64,000 nucleotides of DNA, from positions 6,569,127 through 6,633,126 of the forward strand of contig JACAXG010000031.1 of the NCBI GenBank assembly GCA_018881555.1, read 5' to 3'. The first letter of the stretch is position 1; every line of letters begins with the position of its first letter. Under the pieces are notes generated by a model, which was not told where the DNA came from, did no database searches, and was given only the letters and a program-made list of their open reading frames with translations. Below are positions 14,503-26,814 of this stretch, piece by piece. Made by a program: the position numbers and the translations under genes. This DNA comes from Amblyornis subalaris. Its lineage: Eukaryota > Chordata > Aves > Passeriformes > Ptilonorhynchidae.

Positions 14503-17500
14503 NAAATGAAAGATAAATGGTACTGAGGTGTTCTGTTTCATTCTTTCTGGGTCCAGTTTGGTGAGTTACTGTTACTAATGTGGTATGAGGTGAGGGCACC
14601 CTGTAGATGTAATTCTGGGACTATCACATTTGAACCTCTTCCTGAATTGTGCTGTTACTGACTTCAAGTCGTNCTGTCTTTTCCTCATTTGTGTCATGTT
14701 GGAGGACTTCTGGCTGCAAAACGTACGTGAGACTTGCCTATAAACATTTTCAGTGAAATGTAGATACAACCCAGCTTTTCTTAATCCCCACTTTTTCCTT
14801 AGTTTAAAGCCTTTTTTTTGTTGTTGTTGACTAAAATATAGACAGGGTAGGGGATCCCTTTTACTATTGTGATTAAGAAACAAAGGAAAACACTTAATCC
14901 AAGATAACAGTTTTCTTTCATTGGTCTTGTGAGATATGCTTCAGGAAAACATTTGTTCCTGCACAACCTGTTTCACTGACTGGAGAATATCACGTCACAG
15001 GAAACTGGAGGGTATGAATTTGTTGGGAGCACACTGTTCATTCCCTGTGAACTAAAGAGTTTTCATGTTCTTGATGCTTGGCAAATGCATTAATTTGTCT
15101 GTCATTTGAAGAAAAGTTTGAGAAGTTGGTTTGCATTTTCTAAGGGAAAATACTCATTTTGATAAAAGCAAGTCCTTCACATCCATAGCTGACAAAAATG
15201 ATGTGTAAACTATCTGGATTAAATCATCAAACACTTGGGATGATTTCTGCAGGCTTGCATATCTGGAAGCATTGGCATTCAGTTACCTGGACAAGTCTGT
15301 AAGCATTTCCACAGGGGTAAAACCTGGCATTACAAAGTATCCAAATCAAATATGCAGTTAGCTGATATAAGAAACCCTCTGCCTTGTTTAAATATACATT
15401 CCAGTTTATGTGGCTGCTAATAGTGTATCCGTTTTCTAATTAGCATTGGATTTTTTTTTCAGCTGAAGGTGAAAAAAATAACCGAACTTGGTGTGAGCAG
15501 ATGTTAGTATTGGACTTTTTTGTTTTGTGGATGGAGTAAGAAGACAGATGAATAGGGAAGCTGAGGGAGAAGTTATGTTCTTGAGACTAACACATAGTAA
15601 CTCCTTACTCTCTTTGGTTATATCACTTTGTCTGCAGCTGTGGGTTTTGACAGTCTGGTATTGGCTTATTTTATGGTTATGAGCTGAACAGAAGCCTCCC
15701 TATTCTCGTGTAAATAAATCTGAGAGCTCCTAAAGAAAATAAAAATCTATGTACCAAAAACCATTTATAACAACTTAACTTCTGACAGTGAAGGATATCT
15801 GTCTCCAGTGAAACACTTGTGGCTGATTTGGCTTCATTAATCATTGATTTGCAGACCAAAAAAAATGACAAATTATGTAAACTGGTCTGAAAACTCAAAT
15901 TTCTTACCCCTAGCATTTACTTTGCATCTTACAACCCACTTTGCATCATTTTACACTTTTATAGTAGTAATTGAACTTGAAAACTAAGTGGTAATTGATG
16001 CACCAAACCTGCTATAGTATGATTTAGGTTATCCAGTAAGTCAGGCTTCTCTCTGACACTAGAGAGATGGCATAGCATGTTTCAGATGATTAAAGCCCAT
16101 CTACTGTTAAGGCTTGAATTGAATGTTGTGCATTTAAAAGTAGTGTGCACTCAGAATATTGCTTGAAAATGTGGAAAAAGTGGATGTTATTTCATNACAT
16201 TAAAAGAAACAAAACACACTCATGTAATTAGTACCCTAAGGAAAGGAATCAAAGCTATGTAAGATAATTAAAAAGGCTTGTGATAAGCACAACTTCTAAA
16301 CGAGTTTGTTGTGGATGCACTATTTTGATTTCTTGTGATGGCTATGTTCTGGGAATCTGTTTTGAGAGGTCAAACTGAGTCCCAGGAGGTTATCAGGCTC
16401 AGATAAATAACAGCCGTGTTATAAAACAGAAAATAATGCAGGGAGGAGAGAGGAGAAGGACAGGAAAGTACATCTGGAAAGGTCAGAAAGATTCTCACAA
16501 GTACTGGTGGCCAGTTTTCTACTGATTTGTATATTTTCTGTTTTAAGAGCGTTTGTTTTATTGTGTTGTAGAAATAATACCGATTTTAAAATAATCTATT
16601 CTAAAGATAATTACTAAAGCTGATGGTTAAGGGTGGTGTATTCTTAACCTTATCTTTAATTTATGCAGATCATAAATATATTTGAACAAGGGCAAGACCA
16701 CTATCTAGGAAGCAGATGTGAGAGCCAAGAGCTGTGAATCTTTTCCAAGAGGTTATTCTGGGCTGTGTACCAGCTCTACGTCTAATAATGAGAAGTGGTT
16801 TTCTGGGATCTGTTCACAGTAGAGTGACCACTTGATCCAGAGCTGCAGAGAGGAGCTTCCCCAGCCTGCCGTGGGTGAGCTGTGAGTCTCACAGCCCTTG
16901 CTCTNTCCCGAGAGATTTGCTCTCCTTTCTTGGTTCTGTGCACAAATGGTGCTTTTTTATTCTTTGATTTTTATTTCTCCCATTATCCTTGGTAAAATAT
17001 GCCGTGCCGAAATGGTGGTTGCAGCACTTGTGTGGCAAAACCTCGTGACTGTCATTTTCAGTGAATGTTTTGANCAATGCTGAAGCAATTTGGAAACACC
17101 TTTTAGCACACAAATTACTTTGCAATCTTACTATTTTCTCATCTATGAAACAAAGATTTTATCTTCTTATAGTCCACATTTCTCTAAAGCAGAAGTTGTA
17201 GTCAGTGATACAAGGTACAAGGAAGTCACAGCTGTGAGTTAAAATGGACAACATTCTCATGTTTTCTTTTTATTTTAACTTGATTCCTATCCCAGTTTGT
17301 TCTTGTGCTTTTAAACCATATCCTTCCTGTTACCAGTAGATGCTCCCTAATTAAAAGCTTCTAAAATGTAACGTAAATTAAGTATAGAGGAAGGAGGCAA
17401 GAATAAACAGATGTTTATAACTAGCTTGCTACGAGTCTGGAGTGTAGCTGGTTTGTATGGGTGGTTGAATAAGGCTTAAAACCCGTCCAAGCTGTAGATG

Positions 17501-18012
17501 CTGAGATGNAAAATTTGGAGAAATCTGGAGTACTACCTGAGACAAAAAGCCTTATATGATTCAGGAACTGGAAATACAAACTGGATAATTAGCAATGTAT
17601 TACTTGCCTTTCTGTCTTAACGATATCGGCATGAGTGAATCTAGATATTAAAACATTCCTTGGATTTTTTCAAAATCAGAAATGGCAACTGCTTTTCTTT
17701 TCGTGTTATCAAGATGAAGACTTTGTGTAGTGAGTTATTGCTTCTGACCCAGCTCCTCTTCTGCTCTATAGAACTGAAAGTCTGCTGAAGGACGGGTGAA
17801 ACATAATAAAGTACATCTCAGCGACGGTAATTCTGAAGCCATTGACACAAATTATTGCTATTATTGCTGTGGTAGATAGTGCTNTGTCAGGCTGAAATTG
17901 CATTTGGGTGCCTTTTAAGTTTCTCCACTCTTCTCTGCAGTTGGGCAGAACATCAGCTCAAGACCCCAAGGGCCATGTTAATTACAGCATCACTTTGCAA
18001 ATTTACTTCCAC

Positions 18013-18029
18013 TTTTTTTTTTTTTTTTT
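18013..18029 (+). repeat. T17 homopolymer
   Basis: Seventeen consecutive T residues, the longest homopolymer I noticed in the window. Shorter T or A runs of 13-14 lie at 50030-50043, 54511-54524 (A), 59740-59752 and 60412-60425. None is joined to a recognisable retroposon body, so they are treated as simple repeats. Confidence 0.85.
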
Positions 18030-21000
18030 GTAGTATTAATGTCAGCAGTGTATTTTAATTTCCTCAATTCAGACAGCAGTGATTCTACCAGAAATAGTTA
18101 AATTGGAATTTCTTGTGGCCAGCTACATGATCATTTTGCATATCGATTTCTGCTGGTTTTTTCTTAACAAATATGTGAAATGGTTTAGCTCGTAGTCCTT
18201 GTAGAATAAATCTGTCTTGTCAGACAGTGGAAAATACAAATTTCTTCCCAGCCAATGTGCCTGCCAAAGAGAATAACTAGTAATAAGAGAAGTACCTGGC
18301 TAGGATGTAAAAAAAATGTGCTAATTACTTTTGATGGGAAAATTAGACTTTATTTAATGTCTTCATCTGATACATTCAGGACATTTGCTATTAGTAATGA
18401 ACAATAAGGGAAATTAAGAGCAGCTGTACATCGTGAGGAACTATCTATCAGAAAATGAGCTGAGANTACTAATATCAAGCTTTTCATATTATTCAAACGG
18501 ACAGCATCAGCATTTCCCTCTATTTTTCAGGGCTTTTTTCATGCCACTATTTGAGAAGTTGGAGTGAGACAGGAACTTGTCAAATTCTCATAACCAATTG
18601 CTGAATAATACCTTTAGTCTCAAAGATGCAATGACATTAATGGTACTAATATTTAACATTGCTAAAGGAATTCTCGTCATCATNTCTTAAAAGACTCTGC
18701 ACAAGTGGATTGGAAATGTTAATCCCAGTGTACGGATAAGAAACACTAAGCAAAATAATTTTGGTACGTTTTTAATGGTGAGATGTTTGAGGAGCTGGCG
18801 TTAGATTCATCAGTTCTCTTATTTCCCATCTGTTCCTTGAGCAGCTGCACATGCAGGGATTTTTCTCTTTCCCCCAGTTGTGGGTGGAGAACAGAGATGG
18901 ATGAATGGAAGAAGAAAANGCAGCACTTGAGCACACGTATTCCCTGACGCTGGATCAGGTTATTGGGTGTGGATGGGTAGTTGGCAGGAAGCGACATGGG
19001 ACCAGTTGGAGCAGAGATAACAGAGGAGAAGAAGGAGCAGGATGCTTTGCATGCTGCTTGGCCCTGTGTGATGTGGGTTTACGAAAGAAGAATGTCACTG
19101 AGATGAAACAGGCTCAGAAGAGAGATTGACTTGGCAGGAGCCTGTCAAACCAGTTGCATGCGAAGCTCTCAGACATTGGAGATGTTCCTGGTCTCCCCAT
19201 TCCCACCATTTTCTATTCCAGCCTATCTGATGTGCAGCTGTGTGTTCATCTGTCCTCACTNAAGCGCTCCTTTTTAGTCTAATATGAACTTTATTGCTAT
19301 TTTCCTTTACTCTTTTTCTGTCTTTGTTTCCTTATTGTCTTTTCATTTAGTTTGGCCTTCTGATTATGCCCTTTCTGATGTCATCTTCTCTGTTTTACTT
19401 TCTTAATCATTTCCTTGCAAAGCCCCTTCCAGCTGTAGGGANGGAGCATACATAGCTCACTGAATATTTACTGACCATCATATTCCCTCTGCTTCTGTGT
19501 TGTATTAGCAAATCCTTGTCTGTTTTGTCAGCTCCTGTGAGCAGGACTGACTGCTGTATATTGGACATTCAGGGAAGGGAGCTATCATTTTGAAAAAGGC
19601 TTTATCCACGAGTCTGTATTTGGCTATTCATAATCCTCTGTCGTACAAGCGCTTGAAAAATTCCATCCTATGCGGCGTCAAGCTGTTCCTCCAGAGGCTC
19701 AGAGCTCTGTCAGCTCTCCCTAACTGGAGGGCAGGCAGCAGGTTAGACTTGCCCACATCAGATCACTTCACTCTGGCCATTTATTTCCATATGTTTAAAG
19801 TCAAATCAGTATAGGGTGTTTGAAAAATCTCAGCCATAAAGTTTTAAATATGTATTTTTAGTAGCTCGGATTCCCAGTGATAATATGGGTCTCCTGTCTG
19901 CATTCCGAGTCTTTAAAAATGTGTGTGAGTTTGTGCATGTACCTACAGATAGCCCTGACTTGGGCTTCTTTTGTCTTTTCATTACATCAACAGAATTTTT
20001 TTTCTTAAAACTTCTGGTCATTCTAAGTTATTATATGAAGAATTAATAACAGAAATATATTCTGATTATAATATTTTAGAAAGCACGTAAAATACACTTT
20101 AAAATAAGCATATTTAAGCATGTAATTTAATAATAAAACAATATTAATATAGAGTATCAGTAAAGAACCTAAGAGCAGAATTGCCTGACCTTNATTTTCT
20201 AACTGTATCACTTGCATGGCCGCATTATTCATTTGCTATGGTCAAAATGAAAAAAGAATCTGGAATTGTTTTCATAGCCCAAGGAAAGTATGTGAGCAGT
20301 AATAAGAAGACTGGCCATGTCAAAATCTGGAATCATTCTTCAAATTTGCTTTGAAAATTAAGCTTTTAACACCAAGCAACTGGCTCTCTTAAATATCTTG
20401 TTTCAAGGAAAATACTGCAAGCAATAAATTGCAGTATCAAATGGCCACTGTAACTAAATCTTGTTCTTCCTTCAGTGGCCTCAGGACAATTGGTCTAAAG
20501 TCTCCTTTAAAGAAAAGGGCTATAATTACTACTGCAATTGTTTGCTTTGCCTCNGATGTAGAAAATGTGCTTCCTCCCCCTTTGTCCTTTTTATGGCTAT
20601 TTTAGCTTCGTCTTTCGGTGTTTAACTGTTTATGTCTAAGTAGATTCTCTGTGAGATTTAAAGACTGCAAGTGGCTAACATGGAAATTGGCAGCTTTTCT
20701 GATAAGTTCAACATCAAAATTAATTAATATTCTAAAATAAAAATTCTGTGTTTGTTCTCAATGTACAGAAATCATAATGTTTACATAACAAATGATCTAC
20801 TGATTATACTTCTAATGAGATTAAAAAGCACACACTAATTAAAAAATACTAAAAATCCTTTGGAATTTGTTTTTACTGGAAGTTAATACCCAACATTTTG
20901 CAGGACAGAGGGTCTTGGCAGATCTAAGCAAAGCTGTTTCTCCATGGTTGCTGATATTTATAATCTACAATAGAGAAAAGAGTGTTTTATGAATGTTGAG

Positions 21001-21901
21001 AAAAGATCAACAGTAACACCTAACAGATGGGTTGTATCAGGAGAACATTTGCTAACAATACTTGATCTTAAAGACCTGCTGATACTTCATGGAAAAGATT
21101 TGAAAAACGATTCAGCATAGATTAAAGAAAAAGGCTTCTAGTAACACAGATTTCACAACTGTATAGATTGTTTTAATGGACTAATTAAACAGACCTCATT
21201 CTCTGAATTAGCTGTTCCACATGTCAGGTTATTTGGTCGTGGGTTCTTCTATGAGTCTGTAGGATTTGGCTTCAACCTTACAAATAGACTTCTGTATATT
21301 GGATTCTTAAAATGCATATGGAGAAACTTTTGAGACAAATAATTAGATTTACATATTTAATTAAGTGAGTTTAAATAGCAAGCACACTGTGAAAAGATCA
21401 CTTCATTTGTGTGGAAACTTTCTGGCTTTTCTAGCTCTGTGAGATGGGAAACCAGGCTTAAACAGTTTGTAACTGAAGATGAGTAAGAATTCAGAGGCAG
21501 AGAGATGGAAGTTCATTGTTTGTAAAATATTTATTTTGCTACAGTGCATGAAAGTAATGGATTTGGGGGGCATTAAATGATTCATATTCTCTTTAAAGGA
21601 AAAAGTTCTTCTTGCTGTAGTATGAATTATTTTAAAAATACATTTGCTAAAATCTGCTGTTAGCACAGAGCATCTCTAACTGTCTTAGGTACCCCTGTGG
21701 CTCCCAGCCCAGACAAGTGGAAGCTTGTCAGTGCCTTGGATGTATTCCTCTCTTATGCACTGGGAACTGAAGGACAAGGCCAATGATGGTCTAAACTGAG
21801 GGGACTTAAACTCNCTTCTCTGACTACTAAACCACAGTTGTGTGATGCCAAAGGGAAAAGGGTTAAAATCTTTGCAGCAGTGTTTACAAGTAAAGCTCTG
21901 G

Positions 21902-22979
21902 TGTATAGGATTTGGGTGGGAAGGTTTTGGTGGTGGGAGACTACAAGGGTGGCTTCTGTGAAGCTGCCAGAAGCTTCCCCCATGTCCANTAGAGCCAATG
22001 CCAGCTAGCTCCAAGCCAGACCCGCTCCTGGCCAAGGCCAAGCTCAGCAGGAATGATGGTAGAGTCTCTGGGATAATGCAGTTAATAAGGGAAAAAGAGT
22101 TACTGTGCAAGAGCAATTGCAACTGGAGAGAGGAGTGAAAATATGTGAGAGCAACACCCATGCAGACACTAAGGTCAGCGCAGAAGGAGGGTCAGGAGAT
22201 GCTCCAGGTGCTGGAGCTGGGATTCCCCACAGCCCAGGGCGCAGCCCATGGGGAGGCAGCTGTGGCCCTGCAGCACATGAAGGTCCATGGGGGAGCAGAG
22301 ATCATCTGCAGCCTGTGGAGGAGACCCACACCGGAACAGGGAGATGCTCAAAGGAGGCTGTNACCTCTTGGGAAGCTCACACTGGAACAGGATCTAGGCA
22401 GGACCTCTGGACCCATGGAGAGAGGAGCCTATGCTGGAGCAGGTTTGCTGGCAGAACTTGTGATCCTGTGGGGNACTCATGCTGGAGCAGCCTGTCCTGA
22501 AGGACTGCACCTTGTGGAATGGAGTCACGCTGGAAAATTTAGTGAAGGACTGTGTCCCACGGCAGGGATCCCACACTGGAGCAGGGAAAGAGTGTGAAGA
22601 ATCTCTCTCTGGGGAGGAAGGAGCAGCAGAAACTGACGACAGGCCGCCCCTCTAACCCCATCCTCTGTCCCCCTGTGCTCTTCCAGAGAAGGCAGAGAAA
22701 TCAGNGGTGAAGTTGAGCCCAGGAAGAAGCAAGGGGTGGAGGGAAAGGTGTTTTGAGTTTTAGGATTATTTTCTCTCATTACTATTTTCTGATTTGATTG
22801 GAAATTTCCTCAAGCTGAGTTTGTTTTACCCAGTATGGTAATTGGTGAGTGATNTCTCCCTGCCCTTATCTCAACCATGAGCCTTTTGTTGTATTTTCTC
22901 TCCCCAGTCAAGCTAAGGAGAGAAGTGATAGAGCAGCTTTGGTGGGCACCTGGTATCCAGCCAAGGTCAACCCACCACA
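21902..22979 (+). mobile_element. Avian endogenous retrovirus LTR (probably solo), sense to MACROD2
   Basis: About 1.08 kb of sequence whose wording I recognise as a long terminal repeat dispersed in bird genomes, probably ERVL-like although the class is uncertain. It starts TG and ends CA (CCACCACA), as LTRs do. Promoter-like parts lie on the + strand: a CCAAT box at 21995-21999 and a weak TATA-like AT-rich element near 22081. The middle is GC-richer than its surroundings and built of decayed ~50-bp units. The 5-bp flanks TCTGG (21897-21901) and ACTGG (22980-22984) agree at 4 of 5 bases and may be an old target-site duplication. No gag, pol or env sequence adjoins it, which suggests a solo LTR. 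Open frames across it (for example 22105-22500 and 22145-22597) are not genes. The start is the least certain boundary. Confidence 0.72.
22325..22590 (+). repeat. Degenerate ~50-bp tandem units inside the LTR
   Basis: A motif approximating CWCRCNCTGGARCAG recurs at 22325, 22376, 22428, 22476, 22524 and 22570, giving spacings of 51, 52, 48, 48 and 46 bases. The copies are diverged, and the one at 22524 has lost the GAGCAG end. The units belong to the LTR body and are not a separate satellite. Confidence 0.75.
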
Positions 22980-22984
22980 ACTGG

Positions 22985-24869
22985 ATACTTCAGAGATGAA
23001 TTGATCCTTTGCATACAACCATCTTCTTATTGCTTGTAAATTCACCCGCTTATTTGTGCAAAATGAAATATTCATCACTGGATGTTTGCCAAGCTTATTC
23101 ATTTTNCATATTTTTCGGGTGAAATGTCTCTCCAGTTCACAAGAATAAGAACGGTATTGTTCTTTTTCTGAAATAGCTCTAACACTTCTGAGTTTTGGAG
23201 CTCAGGTTTGATATTTGGTTACAGGACAAGCATTTGCCCCTGTCTGATAGTNTTTTATTGCTTATACAAGTTTTAACCAGTAGTTGAATTTTCAGGCTTC
23301 TTAATATTTTAACAAACATATTCAGTAAAGAGTGCATCCATGTGGAACATGGTCTGCTTCAGAGACAAAAGAGACTTTTTAGGCAAATATGTTTCCATGC
23401 AGTTGTCAAATGCAAATAATGGTGCTATTTCATTAGTATGAAAATAAGCTGGGGAACATTATTAAGCACAGAGATAATTCCATGTCAAATGTCATGACTC
23501 CTGCCGGGATATTTTTATAAATTGGTTTTTGTGACNGGTCTTGAGCAGCACCTGAGCAAAAAGTAAACAAAAAGTGGCCTCATGCTCGAGAGCAAAATTT
23601 AAACTTTTTAGCAGTTAGAATATCCATTTTTTGTTCTGAGTCAGGCAGATGNTATTTGGGGAAAAGCAGCCACCCATGTAGTGCAATACAATGGGCCAAA
23701 TTAAGGCTATACACATAAAGTTCAAACTAGCATTTCCTAACACTCAAGTGGTTCTCCATACAATAATTACCTTAAAACATACTTTTGCTCCAAAAGAAAC
23801 ATTTTCAATGTAGCTAGTGCTATCGCTGTCAACCTGTGTGCTGAGCAGAGCCGTATCTGAAATTGTGCAGAATAATTTGCTGTTATTACNCATCTTTAGC
23901 TGCTTTGCCCCTGTTTGTAACCTCAGTCTTTTTTTTTCTACACTACTGTATATGTAAGTGTTTGCCCTTACGAAACANGTCTGTGAACATCCTGCTGCTC
24001 TCTAAGTGCTTCAAGTCAAGTGTTTGCAAATGTTTTCAGAGTGCGGCCCACGGTTTTGCTGTACTTTAGGTTGCAGAGTCCGTGCCTTCCACTTCTGACT
24101 TTATATCCCACCTTTCTGCTTTATCAATACTTCAGCTGTTGCTCAGAAGGAAAATAAATATTTCAGGAGTATTTTGTTCCTCCTAATGCAGTTCAGCAGC
24201 TGAAGAGGACCCAATGCTATCAGATAATAGCAAGCTTATCTAGAAACTTCTTAGCTCAGCACTGGTGAGACACAGATGACATTATGAGAATCTGTGTCAT
24301 AACTGATATTTTNCCCACAGATACTGTAAATTCCAGGTAATGAGCACAGAGTGCGTTTCCTAACTTGTCTAAATTAGTTATATGCATCAATGCTTAACAG
24401 GAACTTTCTCATCATCACAAAAATCTGGCTCTGGGAAAGAACTGTACTCCTCATTCCCAAAGGTAAGCTGCTGTTCGAATGGCAGACTCGAAGCCAAATG
24501 TTGCCTCACTGTTGAAAAAGCTTTGTTAAATCAAGCTGAATTCTGCCTCTCGTGTAAGCCTAGAAAAAATATCGTTGACTTTGTATTGGGTAAATCAGAA
24601 CTTCTGGTAACAGAGCCCACAGCAGCATGAAAATGTCCTTTGCCTTTAGAAGAGAAACTGTAACCAGAAAACTCTGTTAATNGGCCCTTTTTACAGCTTC
24701 AGGGTATAGATAGTAGGCTAGAATGGGGAAAAAATATCTCCTCCAGGCAGAAATGACAATTATGTTTTGAAAACACCTGAAGAGGGAGAAAATTTGGTCA
24801 GACTTATCCCTGGCACTTGCTTAGCAATCTCAGTTCTAAAACTTCATGCACACAAACTAACCCTGGACC
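22985..24869. other. Unique intron between LTR and CR1
   Basis: AT-rich sequence with no recognised gene, RNA or repeat. It carries a higher local density of single N positions (seven between 23106 and 23978) than most of the window. Confidence 0.55.
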
Positions 24870-25448
24870 TGGAATGCATCCAAAGCCCCGTGGGTGAGGG
24901 AGGGGACTCTGCCCGTCCGCTCTGCTCCAGTGAGACCACACCTGCAGAGCTGGGTTCCCAGCATAGGACGGACATGGACCTGTTGGAATGGGTCCAGAGG
25001 AGGCCTCCAAGTTGAGTAGAGGGATGGAGCAGGTCTCCTTGAGGAGAGGCTGAGGGAATTGGGATTGTTCAGCCTGGAGAAGAGAAGGCTTTAAGGGTGA
25101 CCTAATTGTGGCCTCCCACTACGTGAAGGGAGCCTGGGAGAAAGATGGAGGGGGACTGTTTGCAAGAACATGTAGTGATAGAACCAGGAGGAATGGATCC
25201 AAGCTGAGAGAGAGTAGGTTTAGATTAGATGTTGGGAAGAAATTCCTTACTGTGAAGGTGGTGAGGCACTGGCACAGGTTGTCCAGACAAGCTGTGGGTG
25301 CCCCATCCCTGGAAGTGTTCAAGGCCGTGTTGAATGGAGCTCTGAGCAACCCGGTCTGGTGGGAAGTATCCCTTGCCCATGGCTGGAAGGTTGGAACTGG
25401 ATCATCTTTTAAGGTCCCTTCCAACCTAAACCATTGTATGATTCTATG
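24870..25448 (+). mobile_element. CR1 LINE, 5'-truncated, + strand
   Basis: Matches the 3' end of the avian CR1 non-LTR retrotransposon: the end of the ORF2 reverse-transcriptase region followed by the terminal tail ending in GATTCTATG. Translated pieces show the typical CR1 ORF2 C-terminal wording (LLEWVQRR, then after a frame change a SDRTRRNGSKL and LTVKVVRHWHRL stretch), so the reading frame is broken and the copy is dead. CR1 copies are usually truncated at the 5' end and lack clear target-site duplications, as here. It is sense to MACROD2. Its closest relative in the window is the inverted copy at 26815-27315. Confidence 0.95.
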
Positions 25449-26814
25449 GTGTATTACTTAATCTTTAGACTGGCTTTGTTTTAAACTTTTGATGGTTAAA
25501 TATGTTCATATTTGTACTTCTTGCTTGCCCATTCATGACTGTTGAGGATGGTATTTTACCGTGACACTCCCTGTTTCCTGGGAGGTGTGCTCTCCTTTGG
25601 TGCCGGATGTTCACTTATATCACGATGCCATTAGAAATAAGCTTTAAAATAATTTTGAGATAGGGCTTCCTTCAGAGGAAATTTGGAAAAGACAAGGGTT
25701 CCCGAGGGTGTGAATGGAAATCTCCTTTAGGGTATTTTTATTTTGTGTCTGGGTGATCTCCACATGAACTGAAGCAGGGAACTGCACATTTTGCTCCTCA
25801 GCTGGGTGCCTCTCTGGGAGGAAGAGTGACTCCTTGTGCCCCGGGCAGTGTCTGGCAGCTGTGCTCTCTCCCTGTGTGATGAGGACAGCTAACATGAAGA
25901 AACCATAATTTTCTGATAAATTGGTTCATCACCCTTCTTGGAAGCAGCTACTACCATGTTTCTTCCATTAGGCTTTTTCTTCCACCAACAAATAATTTTT
26001 TACAATTTTCAAACAGCAAATGGGTTTTTTTCCCCCTTTATTTTTTTCTTCTTTTTTAAAATCCCTTGAGGTTCTCACTTTGAAGGTGAATCTTGTTAGG
26101 TCATCTATCTCCTGGCACATTCAGGATTGTCCCACAAAAAGCAATGATAGCTTTTTGTCCAATTTAGTGCTTCACTTCCCCCTGGAGAGGAGACTTCAGA
26201 TGATGGTCTAATGCATCTCAGTGGCAACTACTTTGTGAGACGTGACATATAAATGCCTGGATTTTTTTAATGCAATATGTCAGCCTGTGATTCATATTTA
26301 AAATACTTCACCTGCATGAGTAATAACAATTTAAAAAGTACCCTCCTTAATGATCTATTGTTGTATATCTTGTTAGAACAATTTCCAGGGCATGAACACA
26401 TTAATGGAGTCAGGACTGATTTTATTCAGTTTCCCTTAGAGATTCTGCAACACATGAACTACCCAATTTGTTTGCTTGCAAAGGTTTTGAGGTTTGTGTC
26501 TCTTTATTTCACATTAGAAAAAAAGCTGTCTCGCAGTCACACATTTATAGAAGTTCCCCTCTAATCTTTACTACCTGTTTTGACTGGTATCTTTTTTTCT
26601 CTTTGTTGGGGTCAAAATAACTTTTCTGTAGAAAGTTTTAAATGAAAATTTACCAAAAAAATTCTGGTTTATATGCTCCTGAGTAATTTACAGCATCCTG
26701 TATCAGAAGCTTTTCCGGATGGTTAATTATATATATGTTAATTATGAACCTTATTTCTGTCTGAACTTTGCTGGACTCAGATTTTAAGTGCTAGGTCTTT
26801 GCTTGGTTTATGAT
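25449..26814. other. Unique spacer between two inverted CR1 copies
   Basis: About 1.37 kb of AT-rich intron with no recognised gene or repeat and no N positions. It would form the loop if the flanking inverted CR1 copies paired in a transcript. Confidence 0.6.

Larger units (their letters stand above)
1..21896. other. Unique AT-rich intron, no gene or interspersed repeat recognised
   Basis: I read this stretch on both strands and saw no conserved protein, structural RNA or recognisable transposon. Open frames are at most about 115 codons, have no family resemblance, and several run across N positions. It holds simple-sequence patches: purine-rich DNA at 781-985, a pure pyrimidine run at 2160-2201, a TGGG-type repeat at 11151-11176, a GTTT repeat at 14468-14502 and a T17 run at 18013-18029. 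Old, strongly diverged repeats could be present but are below what can be seen by eye. Confidence 0.6.

Noticed and set aside
22105..22597. Overlapping + strand open frames of 131 and 150 codons with Gly/Ala/Glu/Gln-rich products
   Set aside because: They lie wholly inside the LTR and reflect its GC-rich ~50-bp repeat units. Each contains N positions, and neither resembles a retroviral or host protein.
25108..25461. 117-codon + strand open frame
   Set aside because: It is the decayed C-terminal part of CR1 ORF2, continued from a different frame upstream, so it belongs to a dead LINE copy and not to a host gene.
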